DNA from: Citrobacter sp. MGH106
GTDB lineage: Bacteria; Pseudomonadota; Gammaproteobacteria; Enterobacterales; Enterobacteriaceae
Length of the DNA: 64,000 nucleotides
Direction of reading: 5' to 3'
Assembly: GCF_001037495.1 (NCBI RefSeq)
Contig: NZ_KQ089822.1
Span: 3,119,938-3,183,937, forward strand
The translations under genes and the position numbers were made by a program. Shown piece after piece: positions 1-7,711 of this stretch. A model generated the notes under the pieces. That model had not been told where the DNA came from. It saw only the letters and a program-made list of their open reading frames with translations, and made no database searches. Position 1 is the stretch's first letter; every line of letters begins with the position of its first letter.

Positions 1-1
1 G

Positions 2-79
2 GGCATGACGGTCGTAGATTACTACTTCCTGACGGGGAATAAACCGAACGCGAAGGTGATGGTCGATGTTGATCGCTAG
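2..79 (+). CDS. rihA: RihA pyrimidine ribonucleoside hydrolase, C-terminal fragment ending at a premature amber codon
   Basis: The window opens inside this gene. Frame 2 reads GMTVVDYYFLTGNKPNAK and then VMVDVDR before a TAG at 77-79. This is the C-terminal part of RihA, which hydrolyses cytidine and uridine to base and ribose in nucleoside salvage. After the TAG the same frame continues for 14 sense codons (80-121, GFVDLLAKRLKFYA) to a TAA at 122-124. As remembered, E. coli RihA continues with Gln at the TAG position and then nearly the same residues, so the stop looks like a CAG-to-TAG change that removes 15 residues. Whether the shortened enzyme works is unknown. The rest of the gene lies outside the window. 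Confidence 0.8.
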   Translation, partial: GMTVVDYYFLTGNKPNAKVMVDVDR

Positions 80-124
80 GGGTTTGTCGATTTACTGGCG
101 AAAAGATTGAAATTTTACGCGTAA

Positions 125-649
125 TGAATGTCTTGATTAAGACCATCGTAATAAAATGCGATGGCCTTGTTTCGTATTAGTCGAGAGAATACATAGCTTA
201 ATGAATCGTTTTTCCGGATCTTAGCCCGAAGAGAAAAGAAGGACAAAAAGTACGAAGCTATCCTACTTTTACCTGTAATCTCATTATCAAGAACAAAGAC
301 CTACAGGGCCAGAATCTAAATATATTCTTAAAAACAACTTTCTGATATGTTCTTAAAAGCGTTCATATTACATCGATTAATAAACATATCATCTACATAG
401 CCTTGTTTTCTTGTGGTATCAACTCAGAAAAAAGCCAAATTCCTTTTCACGGTGAATATTATTTCTTTTTACCTAATTGCTGTGTGCGATATATTTGGTT
501 AAACAATTTTATTGTATGAATCTCCATGGCTACAATCTTTTCGTTGCAGATTTACTATTTATTATCTGCATCAATATATTTACGAGAAAGATAAATATCT
601 TTTTGCATCGTTAGTACCATGTTTTTGACATGAAAAAATGGAGTTTTAA
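125..649. other. AT-rich leader region of the fimbrial operon, no gene seen
   Basis: These 525 bases lie between rihA and the first fimbrial gene and contain no convincing coding frame. The stretch is clearly AT-rich. A 7-bp inverted repeat, TGCAGAT (545-551) and ATCTGCA (564-570), lies 80 bases before the first start codon. No recombinase gene or invertible terminal repeats were recognised. The fimbrial promoter should be here, but I cannot place its -35 and -10 with confidence. Confidence 0.6.
141..172 (+). terminator. weak hairpin downstream of rihA
   Basis: CCATCG (143-148) pairs with CGATGG (159-164) around a 10-base loop, followed by TTGTTT. The short stem and broken T-run make it only a possible terminator for rihA. 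Confidence 0.3.
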
Positions 650-1216
650 ATGAAAAAGGTACTTTTAGCAGCATCCGTAATGGCCGCACTGATTTCCGGC
701 CACGTTATGGCAAGCGACACCATCACCATTAACGGTGAAATCATCGAAAAAGGTTGCACCATTGGTGAGAACGGTAATGCGAATATCGATCTGCGTACCG
801 TGACCGTTGCACAGGTGAAAGAGACCGGTATAGGTAGCGAACTGGCAAACCAGGCTGACTATTTCATGATTAAAGATTGCCCGGCAGGCTACGAAGTTGA
901 ATTAAACTTCATTGCTGACATCCCGCCAGGGTATGATAACGGTATTGTGAACACTGAAGCACCATCAAATACAGTTGTTGCGCATTACCTGCGAGATGCG
1001 CGTCCTACTCATATATCAGACCACGTATATTTGACTAACCCATCCAGAAACCAGGTATACCTTGATAACGATGAACGCACTAAAGCACAATCAAGTACGG
1101 GCTTTAGTTTCCCGATTGAATCAGGTTATCTGAAAACGGCTGAAGTTGATGGTGAAAATACGCCAGCCGGTCTCACCAAATCTGTGGTAACGCTGAACGT
1201 ATATTATCGTCAGTAA
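650..1216 (+). CDS. fimbrial major subunit candidate (chaperone-usher pilin)
   Basis: This 188-residue secreted pilin is the first gene of a six-gene chaperone-usher operon. A signal peptide ends near residue 21 (HVMA before SDTI). The mature part has the pilin pattern: a first Cys in EKGCTIG, a second Cys in KDCPAG forming the usual disulfide, and a C-terminal end rich in alternating hydrophobics (VVTLNVYYRQ) that would be the donor-complemented beta strand. A GGAG at 640-643, six bases before the ATG, supports the start. First position, good ribosome site and the hairpin directly downstream suggest it is the abundant shaft subunit. The fimbrial type is not assigned. Confidence 0.85.
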   Translation: MKKVLLAASVMAALISGHVMASDTITINGEIIEKGCTIGENGNANIDLRTVTVAQVKETGIGSELANQADYFMIKDCPAGYEVELNFIADIPPGYDNGIVNTEAPSNTVVAHYLRDARPTHISDHVYLTNPSRNQVYLDNDERTKAQSSTGFSFPIESGYLKTAEVDGENTPAGLTKSVVTLNVYYRQ

Positions 1217-1238
1217 TTTGCACAAACGGGTGTAATCA

Positions 1239-1265
1239 ATATATCCCCTCCTTGAGGGGATATAT
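1239..1265 (+). other. perfect intercistronic hairpin after the major fimbrial gene
   Basis: A 12-bp perfect stem (1239-1250 with 1254-1265, sides ATATATCCCCTC and GAGGGGATATAT) encloses a three-base loop CTT. No T-run follows, so it is more likely an mRNA 3' stabiliser or processing barrier than a terminator. This would favour transcripts of the upstream pilin gene over the rest of the operon. Confidence 0.75.
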
Positions 1266-1311
1266 CCGCAACATTGTGTTTTCACACGCCTGTTTGAGGG
1301 AGATATCCAGG

Positions 1312-1875
1312 ATGATACAAACCAGGAAAATTGTTCTCGCGACGATTATTCCCCTAATGCTGATAGGTAATTCACCAGCATGGGCTGAAGAAGAAGTAGA
1401 TTCTATCAGGTTGGATGTATACGCCAGGTTGGTAGCATCAGCTTGCAAGATCATATTAGAGGGCGGGCCGGTGATTGATCTTGCCTCCGTCAGCAAGAAA
1501 GATGTCAATGAAGTGAGCTTAGGCGCGCCTGTCCCTGAAGGTCGCGAGACGATTAATGCATCCATCAGCCAGTGTGGGCAAAACGGTCAGTACACATTGA
1601 CGTTTAGCGGAATGCCGGTCAGTAATTACCCAAATGCAATAGCCAGCAGCGGCGAAGCCGAGGGCGTAGCGCACTACCTGAAATATGTTGACTCCACCGG
1701 GGCTTTTTATCCGGACGGCACATTTCTTGGCGATGGTGAGCCATCGTCACTGCACTATATAGATACCACCAAAGACGTTAAGTTTCAGCTTGAGGCCGGA
1801 TATATGCGCATTGGTGACACAGTTACCAGCGGGAAAACGGCCACTACCGTTACCGTTGAAATCAAGCAAAATTAA
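1312..1875 (+). CDS. fimbrial minor subunit candidate
   Basis: This 187-residue secreted protein is related to the upstream pilin. The start at 1312 is preferred because GAGGGAGA lies just upstream and because it gives a normal signal peptide (MIQTRKIVLATIIPLML, cleaved after SPAWA). A frame start at 1252 would put the signal peptide inside the protein and lies within the intercistronic hairpin. The mature part has the paired cysteines of pilins (SACKII and SQCGQN) and a C-terminal strand TVTVEIKQN. It is 95 bases after the first pilin and 44 before the chaperone. A shaft adaptor or alternative pilin role is likely, but its place in the fibre cannot be read from sequence. Confidence 0.8.
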   Translation: MIQTRKIVLATIIPLMLIGNSPAWAEEEVDSIRLDVYARLVASACKIILEGGPVIDLASVSKKDVNEVSLGAPVPEGRETINASISQCGQNGQYTLTFSGMPVSNYPNAIASSGEAEGVAHYLKYVDSTGAFYPDGTFLGDGEPSSLHYIDTTKDVKFQLEAGYMRIGDTVTSGKTATTVTVEIKQN

Positions 1876-1919
1876 CGAGCTTTGGTGTAATTATATTTTG
1901 GTTTTCGAGGAAATAAGCA

Positions 1920-2600
1920 ATGAAGGGAATTCAAAAAATCATTATCGGTATGCTATTAGGCGCATTCACCTTATCCAGTGCCTATGCCAACGTGTCGTTA
2001 ATGGGAACGCGGGTCATTTATAACGGCGCGAAAAAAGAGGCATCCATTAACCTGGAAAACCCTGACAGTTCTCCTTATTTAGTACAGTCATGGGTTGAGA
2101 TGCCGGATGGTAATAAAGCGCAGAAAGCGCCATTTATCATTACACCACCGTTGTTCCGCCTTGACCCTAAGCAAAAGAATGTACTGCGCATTATTCTCAC
2201 AACCCCACTGCCAGAAAATAAAGAATCTTTATTCTGGCTGAATGTTAAAGGCATACCCAGCGAGTCAAAAGCGGACAACAGCATTCAGATCGCGATAAAT
2301 ACGGTAATTAAATTAATTTACCGTCCAAAGTCATTAGATAACTTCATTCCGGCTAACCAAAAAAATAAACTCACCTGGCAACGCAGCGGAAATCAGATTC
2401 AGGTGAACAATGCTTCCGCCTACTATTTTAACTTCAGCAAAATAACCGTCGCTGGCAAAAAGGTGGAACACGTCACCTATGTGGCCCCAGGCGAAAGTGC
2501 CCGTTTTGATTTACCGAAAGGCGTAACCGGGGGAGATGTATCGTTCGCAATAATAAATGACCAGGGTGGTGTTGGCGAAGATTTCCATACACATATTTGA
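1920..2600 (+). CDS. periplasmic fimbrial chaperone (PapD/FimC family)
   Basis: This 226-residue protein has a signal peptide ending at SSAYA (residue 23). It shows the two-domain immunoglobulin-like chaperone pattern. The N-terminal domain starts VSLMGTRVIYNGAKKEASI, contains the G1-strand region LRII and the conserved ESLFWLNVKGIP segment, and continues into IKLIYRPKSL. The C-terminal domain ends near DFHTHI. Such chaperones hold pilin subunits by donor-strand complementation in the periplasm and hand them to the usher. An RBS-like GAGGAAATAAGC precedes the ATG. Confidence 0.93.
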   Translation: MKGIQKIIIGMLLGAFTLSSAYANVSLMGTRVIYNGAKKEASINLENPDSSPYLVQSWVEMPDGNKAQKAPFIITPPLFRLDPKQKNVLRIILTTPLPENKESLFWLNVKGIPSESKADNSIQIAINTVIKLIYRPKSLDNFIPANQKNKLTWQRSGNQIQVNNASAYYFNFSKITVAGKKVEHVTYVAPGESARFDLPKGVTGGDVSFAIINDQGGVGEDFHTHI

Positions 2601-2637
2601 CTGATGGATTAGTTATCCTTATTGATGGATGGTTGAC

Positions 2638-5211
2638 ATGAAAATAATAACCACATCTGCGCCGCTTCATAAAACCCAGCTGGCGCTGGGAATTATGCTG
2701 GCCTGTGGATTAAGCTGTACACCTATTTACGCGGCTGAAAACAACACGGATACGAAAAAGGCGATGTCCACGCCTTCGCGTTTCAACTCGGCATTTTTTA
2801 AGCACTCCGGCTCCGGCGAGATGCCGGTAGATCTCTCGGTGTTTGAAAAAGGCGGTCAGCCTCCTGGCAACTATCGCGTTGATATTTTGGTCAACAAGCG
2901 TCGGGTTGATACCCAGAATATAAACTTCTCCGTTGATAATGACGGCCAGCTAACCCCTTGCCTCAGCGTCGCGCAGCTAAAAAAATACGGCGTCAATGTT
3001 TCCGCCTACCCTGCGCTGACGCAGAAAGGCAATGACTGCGCGAATCTGCTGGCGATTAAAAGCCTCTCCACCCTCTTTGATTTTAATAAACAGCAATTAC
3101 AGATAAGCGTTCCGCAGGCAGCGCTGGCCAACGACATCCGGGGATATATTCCACCGGAAGACTGGGATGAAGGTATCAACGCGCTGATCCTCAACTATGA
3201 CTTCACCGGCGATGAAACCCGCCAGCGACACGGCGGCGACATATCTGATAGCCGGTACGCCAACCTGCGGCCGGGGATGAATATCGGTGCCTGGCGTATC
3301 CGCAACTACTCGACGTGGAACCACAATGACGACGGCAGCGAGGAATGGGATTCTGCGTACACGTATGCCCAGCGCAATATTCCGGCCTGGGGTAGCCAAC
3401 TGACCCTTGGCGAGAGCATGACCAATTCCGATGTGTTTACCAGTGTGCCGTTTACCGGTGCGCAAATCGAAAGCGACGATAGCATGCGGCCCGACTCGCA
3501 GCGTGGCTACGCACCGGTAGTACAGGGGATTGCCCGTACTAACGCGCAGATTATCGTCCGGCAAAACAATTACGTTATTTATCAGAATTATGTCTCTGCG
3601 GGTGCATTCTCCATCAAGGACTTGTACTCAACGGGCGGCTCCGGGGATTTATACGTTACGGTAAAAGAGCAGGATGGCTCAGAACAGAACTTTGTCGTGC
3701 CGTACGCATCGTTGGCCAACCTGCAGCGTGAAGGCACGCTGGATTATGCAATAACCACCGGGCGCTATCGCCCGGATGATTCAGGGGTGAATGAAACGTC
3801 GTTTACCCAGGCCTCGGCGAGCTACGGCCTGCCCTGGGGGCTAACCCTGTACGGCGGTGGGCAGTTCGCCAGCCATTACCAGTCGCTGGCCATTGGGCTG
3901 GGTAAAAATATGGGGGGCTGGGGGGCGCTGTCTGTGGATGTCACGCAATCCTGGGGTACGCCAGAAGAACCGATTGATGAAGAGGTAAAAGAGAGCGGGC
4001 AATCATCACGCATTCGCTACAGCAAATCTATCCAGGAAACGGGCACAACCCTCACCATGGCAGGATACCGCTACAACAGTGACGGTTACTATGAGATGGC
4101 GGACATCCTCGATACCTGGGGTAACAGCGGCCCTATCCTTCCTGACCGGCGTCGTAACCGGGGTGAAATCAGCCTGAGCCAACCGTTTGGCGGTAACTTT
4201 GGTTCAATATCCGGCTCGCTGGTACGCGAGGATTACTGGAACACCGGGCAACAGATGAACTCCTGGCGGGTAAGCTGGAACAACCACTGGCGCGCGGTGA
4301 GCTACAGCCTGGGCTACAGCTACAACAAGAACACCCAATCCTATGACCGGCGCGAACGCTACAGCAAAGATGAAGTCTTCTCGCTGAGTATCTCCGTACC
4401 GCTGGAAAAACTGCTGCCGAAGTCATGGGCGACCTACAGCATGAACTCAACCAAAGGTGGCGACACGGTTCACTCTGCCACACTTAGCGGCTATGCCCTG
4501 GAAGGCGACGCGCTGAACTGGAGTGTGCAACAAGGTTACGTCGACGTTGACGACGACGATAACACCTATAACGGCAGCCTGCGCGCAACCTACAACGGGA
4601 CCTACGGTACGGTTCAGGGCGGCTACAGTTACGATGATTATAGCAAAAGGACCGACTACGGTATGTCGGGGTCGGTGATCGCTCACGCCAACGGGGTAAC
4701 GCTGGCACAGGAGCTGGGTGAAACCAACGCGCTGGTGAAAATTCCAGGAGCGTCCGGTGTGCGGGTAGCGAATAACGACGGGGTTCGTACTGACTTCCGG
4801 GGGTATACGGTGGTGAACACCATGACGCCATACCGTGAAAACGAAGTGAATCTGGATACCGAAACGCTGCCGGAAGATATCGATCTGACAGAAACCAGCC
4901 AGACGCTGGTGCCAACGCGAGGCGCGCTGGTGCGGGCAGAATACAAGGCAAATGTCGGTGAAAGAGCGCTGGTTACCTTGCTGCGCAGCAACGGCAGCGT
5001 AGTGCCGTTTGGTGCGATGGTGACGCAGGAAAGCGGCGCCGGGCAAAGCGCGATTGTCGGTAATGACGGCGAGGTGTACCTCGCAGGGCTGAGTGATAAC
5101 ACCACGCTGCTGGCGAAGTGGGGCAATAATCAATCCTGTCGCATGGTGTACCACAGTGCGGCGACACCGCCGGTCACCGGGGTAACGATGGCCAAAGGAG
5201 AATGTAAATAA
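2638..5211 (+). CDS. outer-membrane fimbrial usher
   Basis: An 857-residue outer-membrane usher (FimD/PapC family) that gathers chaperone-subunit complexes and secretes the growing fibre. The signal peptide ends near CTPIYAAE. The N-terminal domain begins FNSAFFKHSG and contains PVDLSVFEKGGQPPGNYRVD. The barrel has usher signatures such as SYTWN-like repeats and the plug region around APVVQGIARTNAQIIV, where two beta domains follow. The C-terminal domains contain GALVRAEYKANVGERAL and a final disulfide pair in NQSCRMVY and KGECK. Length fits the family. The start at 2638 is preferred over an in-frame ATG at 2629, since GGA sits eight bases before it, but both remain possible. The stop overlaps the next ATG by one base. 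Confidence 0.93.
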   Translation: MKIITTSAPLHKTQLALGIMLACGLSCTPIYAAENNTDTKKAMSTPSRFNSAFFKHSGSGEMPVDLSVFEKGGQPPGNYRVDILVNKRRVDTQNINFSVDNDGQLTPCLSVAQLKKYGVNVSAYPALTQKGNDCANLLAIKSLSTLFDFNKQQLQISVPQAALANDIRGYIPPEDWDEGINALILNYDFTGDETRQRHGGDISDSRYANLRPGMNIGAWRIRNYSTWNHNDDGSEEWDSAYTYAQRNIPAWGSQLTLGESMTNSDVFTSVPFTGAQIESDDSMRPDSQRGYAPVVQGIARTNAQIIVRQNNYVIYQNYVSAGAFSIKDLYSTGGSGDLYVTVKEQDGSEQNFVVPYASLANLQREGTLDYAITTGRYRPDDSGVNETSFTQASASYGLPWGLTLYGGGQFASHYQSLAIGLGKNMGGWGALSVDVTQSWGTPEEPIDEEVKESGQSSRIRYSKSIQETGTTLTMAGYRYNSDGYYEMADILDTWGNSGPILPDRRRNRGEISLSQPFGGNFGSISGSLVREDYWNTGQQMNSWRVSWNNHWRAVSYSLGYSYNKNTQSYDRRERYSKDEVFSLSISVPLEKLLPKSWATYSMNSTKGGDTVHSATLSGYALEGDALNWSVQQGYVDVDDDDNTYNGSLRATYNGTYGTVQGGYSYDDYSKRTDYGMSGSVIAHANGVTLAQELGETNALVKIPGASGVRVANNDGVRTDFRGYTVVNTMTPYRENEVNLDTETLPEDIDLTETSQTLVPTRGALVRAEYKANVGERALVTLLRSNGSVVPFGAMVTQESGAGQSAIVGNDGEVYLAGLSDNTTLLAKWGNNQSCRMVYHSAATPPVTGVTMAKGECK

Positions 5212-6296
5212 TGAAAGGGAAGCTGGTTTTACTCATGGTGGGCGCGCTGGCAGTAGGATGCTCCCAGAGCGCGTTGGCGGACTGTCAGATTGATCCGGTA
5301 TCAGATGCAGGCTTATTTTATGGGGGGGTGTGGCTGGATTATAACAAGTACGACGAGCCGAGCCCGGGGATAGTCTCATATGAAGTGGGTGACGGCTTTG
5401 CCGGTAGTGTCAAGTGTAATAAAGATGGCGGGTGGATAGAGCTGGAGATGGTGTCCTCCTACGCCCCTGCGGGGGTGTACGATGCGCAGCAAACGTCGAT
5501 TTCCGGCATCGGGGTGAAGCTTACGGCGGATATTGCAATGAATAACTTTTCCGGTATGGAAAAGGACGTGGTGTTAACCAACGGGTCATTTACCTCCAGG
5601 CGTTGGGAGATTCCTGCCTCAGAGGACACCCTACCTCGGTACTTCACTGTTGCCAAATACCCGAAGTATGAGTTTTTGGCTATTGGCCCAAAGGACCCAA
5701 AAGGCGGGGTTTTTAGCGAGCAACCCATACTTAAATTGCGCGCTGGGGGAGCTGGGGGAGAGGAGGGTACCCCTTCTGAATCGGTTATCTTTGGTATTAG
5801 CGGCGGCTCCCGTGCTGTTGCAACATGCAATGTACCATCAACATCGGAGCTTAGCTTTACTATGCGAACCGCCATGGCCAACCATTTGGCAGAGGACCCA
5901 GGCGAACACGGTGGTCTTGGAAGGCTTAGCTCAACGAAGGTACGTCAATCGATAGGACCTATTAGGTGCGACAGCGATCTGAATGTGCAATTCACAATCA
6001 GTGATACGGGCAATCTTCATCCGGGGATGGATAACGTTCTGGATTCAGTAAAAGGTGACGGTTACACAGAGGGGCTCGGCGCCACATTCCAGTACAACAT
6101 TACTGAGGATGGAAATACGAGCGAAGAGAACAAAGTCGATGTGATATTCGGCCAACCGATCTATTTGCGGGATGGCGATATCGACTCTGTCTCACCGAAG
6201 CTTGTGTTTAAGCTCTACGCCTACTACTACCGATTTGGCGACATAAAACCCGGCCAGTTTCAATCCACTGCGGTGTTGAACATTAAAATTCAGTAA
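5211..6296 (+). CDS. putative fimbrial tip adhesin
   Basis: This 361-residue secreted protein, nearly twice a pilin in length, follows the usher. That size and position are typical of a two-domain tip adhesin with an N-terminal lectin domain and a C-terminal pilin domain. Its ATG overlaps the usher stop (TAATG) and AAAGGAG lies at 5194-5200. The N-terminus probably ends in a signal peptidase I site (SQSALA before DCQID), although LAVGC at residues 13-17 loosely resembles a lipobox. The C-terminal part holds pilin-like cysteines (ATCNVPS, IRCDSD) and ends FQSTAVLNIKIQ. I do not recognise the receptor-binding domain or a named family. Confidence 0.7.
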   Translation: MKGKLVLLMVGALAVGCSQSALADCQIDPVSDAGLFYGGVWLDYNKYDEPSPGIVSYEVGDGFAGSVKCNKDGGWIELEMVSSYAPAGVYDAQQTSISGIGVKLTADIAMNNFSGMEKDVVLTNGSFTSRRWEIPASEDTLPRYFTVAKYPKYEFLAIGPKDPKGGVFSEQPILKLRAGGAGGEEGTPSESVIFGISGGSRAVATCNVPSTSELSFTMRTAMANHLAEDPGEHGGLGRLSSTKVRQSIGPIRCDSDLNVQFTISDTGNLHPGMDNVLDSVKGDGYTEGLGATFQYNITEDGNTSEENKVDVIFGQPIYLRDGDIDSVSPKLVFKLYAYYYRFGDIKPGQFQSTAVLNIKIQ

Positions 6297-6313
6297 TGCG
6301 CGAGGGACACGCT

Positions 6314-6925
6314 ATGAACAATTATTTATTCAAATACTCTGGCGCTGCGCTTCTTCTGTGGGTCAGTTGTCTGCCCCTGGCGGCTGGGGAGTTTATGGGT
6401 GGGGCGTATATGCAAAAGGGGGAGAGTGTCGATATTCCCATCAGCGTCACTGGGGTGATTAAGGCCTCCTGTGAAATTAAGGGCAATGTAGAAATTATGA
6501 ATCTCGATATGGGCGAGGTGGCAATACAGCCAACCTTTAATTGGGTCTCATTTAACAACAGCACGCTCACCATAACCGGGGACTGTGTGAAAAACGGTCC
6601 GGATGGCAACGGGGCTATTATCCGTTTTGAAGGCGAAATGGTTGACGGCGATAATGGCACTGTTTTCGCCAATGAGCTGGATGATGCGTATGGTGAGAAT
6701 CCGGCGAAAGGCGTCGGGGTACAAATGAAGGTGATGGGCACGGGAGGGGATATTAGTGACGGTGCGATTCGCAATCTCGCTGCTTACACGCTACCGGCCG
6801 CGAGCGGAAGCGATGATTCTATCGTGTTAACCTTTGCCGGGAAATTAACCTATCTGACCGACCAGTCGGCGGCGGTACCGGGAAATGTCAGAACCAATAT
6901 TTACATGACGCTGATTGTTCCCTGA
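6314..6925 (+). CDS. fimbrial minor subunit, last gene of the operon
   Basis: This 203-residue secreted protein has a signal peptide ending at LPLAAG. The first cysteine lies in KASCEIKG and the second in TGDCVKNG, as in pilins. The C-terminal strand reads VRTNIYMTLIVP. The start at 6314 is chosen because GAGGGA lies at 6303-6308; an earlier frame start at 6296 overlaps the adhesin stop and lacks a ribosome site. Its final place in the operon fits a minor, adaptor or terminating subunit, but this is inference. Confidence 0.75.
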   Translation: MNNYLFKYSGAALLLWVSCLPLAAGEFMGGAYMQKGESVDIPISVTGVIKASCEIKGNVEIMNLDMGEVAIQPTFNWVSFNNSTLTITGDCVKNGPDGNGAIIRFEGEMVDGDNGTVFANELDDAYGENPAKGVGVQMKVMGTGGDISDGAIRNLAAYTLPAASGSDDSIVLTFAGKLTYLTDQSAAVPGNVRTNIYMTLIVP

Positions 6926-6957
6926 ACCCGGTTAGCGTCCCCTCGTATAAAACATAT

Positions 6958-6985
6958 GGCCCGGAGAGTATCCGGGCCATTTTTT
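6958..6985 (+). terminator. terminator of the fimbrial operon
   Basis: GGCCCGGA (6958-6965) and TCCGGGCC (6971-6978) form a perfect 8-bp stem around GAGTA, followed by ATTTTTT. It ends the fimbrial operon and may also serve ybeL, which converges from the other side. Confidence 0.9.
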
Positions 6986-6993
6986 ACGCCGCA

Positions 6994-7476
6994 TTACGGC
7001 TCAAATGGCCGCCGCTGGAATTGGTCATGCCCGCACTTCGGGCATAACGGCAGCACGTCCGGCGTGTACACCGCCAGATGATAATGACATTTCTCGCACA
7101 CCAGATTGCCCAGCCCCACCACTTCACCGCTGTGATACACGCCGTGATGGCTCAGATCCTGGAATACCTCACGCCACTCCAGCTGCGTTTTATCAGTAAT
7201 ATCCGCCAGCTCCTGCCAGATGCTCTCTTTAATCACTCGCATAAAGACGCTGTCAGTCTCCTCGTCGAGACTCTCTTCATAACTCAGCGCAAACTCTTCC
7301 AGATCGCGCCTGACCGCCCGCGTCAGCTCATCGATTTCGGTTCGCGTTAACTCCCCGGTCTGCATAACGCGCTGGCGCGCCTGGTCTACCAGCGCATCAA
7401 TGTCGCGTTCGCCATTGCGCAGACGTTCGCTAAGTGACGCCACCAGTTCACGGTAATATTGAGCAACCTTGTTCAT
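6994..7476 (-). CDS. ybeL: YbeL zinc-ribbon protein of unknown function
   Basis: A 160-residue soluble protein with a long charged helical N-terminal half (residues 1-110). The C-terminal zinc ribbon has CEKC and CPKC pairs about 20 residues apart, near residues 128 and 149. It matches YbeL (DUF1451 family) of E. coli, whose function is not established. It converges on the fimbrial operon and is divergent from leuS. As remembered, this gene and rihA are both present in E. coli, with hscC and ybe genes between them instead of fimbrial genes. Confidence 0.9.
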   Translation of the reverse strand: MNKVAQYYRELVASLSERLRNGERDIDALVDQARQRVMQTGELTRTEIDELTRAVRRDLEEFALSYEESLDEETDSVFMRVIKESIWQELADITDKTQLEWREVFQDLSHHGVYHSGEVVGLGNLVCEKCHYHLAVYTPDVLPLCPKCGHDQFQRRPFEP

Positions 7477-7617
7477 CGCTTCGCCTCCTGGGTCGTTAAC
7501 TGTCTATAATAATAGACGTTATTTACGAAACGCTTTGCAAGACTGTCCACAGAGTATGTAAATTCGTGCAAGATTTATCCTTGCGAGAATTCAATGCTGA
7601 ATGCGCGAAAGGCTGTT

Positions 7618-7647
7618 TTGACGCGGGCGTTTGGGCTATGCTATGCG
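7618..7647 (+). promoter_or_regulatory. possible leuS promoter
   Basis: TTGACG (7618-7623) and TATGCG (7642-7647) are separated by 18 bases, upstream of leuS. A small hairpin, AGCTAC-GTTT-GTAGCT (7669-7684), lies in the leader. No transcript evidence is available. Confidence 0.4.
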
Positions 7648-7711
7648 GATCTGAAACACCACATCTAAAGCTACGTTTGTAGCTGTATTGAAAACAGGAC
7701 CACTGGCTGCC

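Noticed and set aside
125-649. Phase-variable invertible promoter before the fimbrial genes
   Set aside because: Only a 7-bp inverted repeat 12 bases apart is present and no recombinase gene is in the window, so a fim-type switch is not supported.
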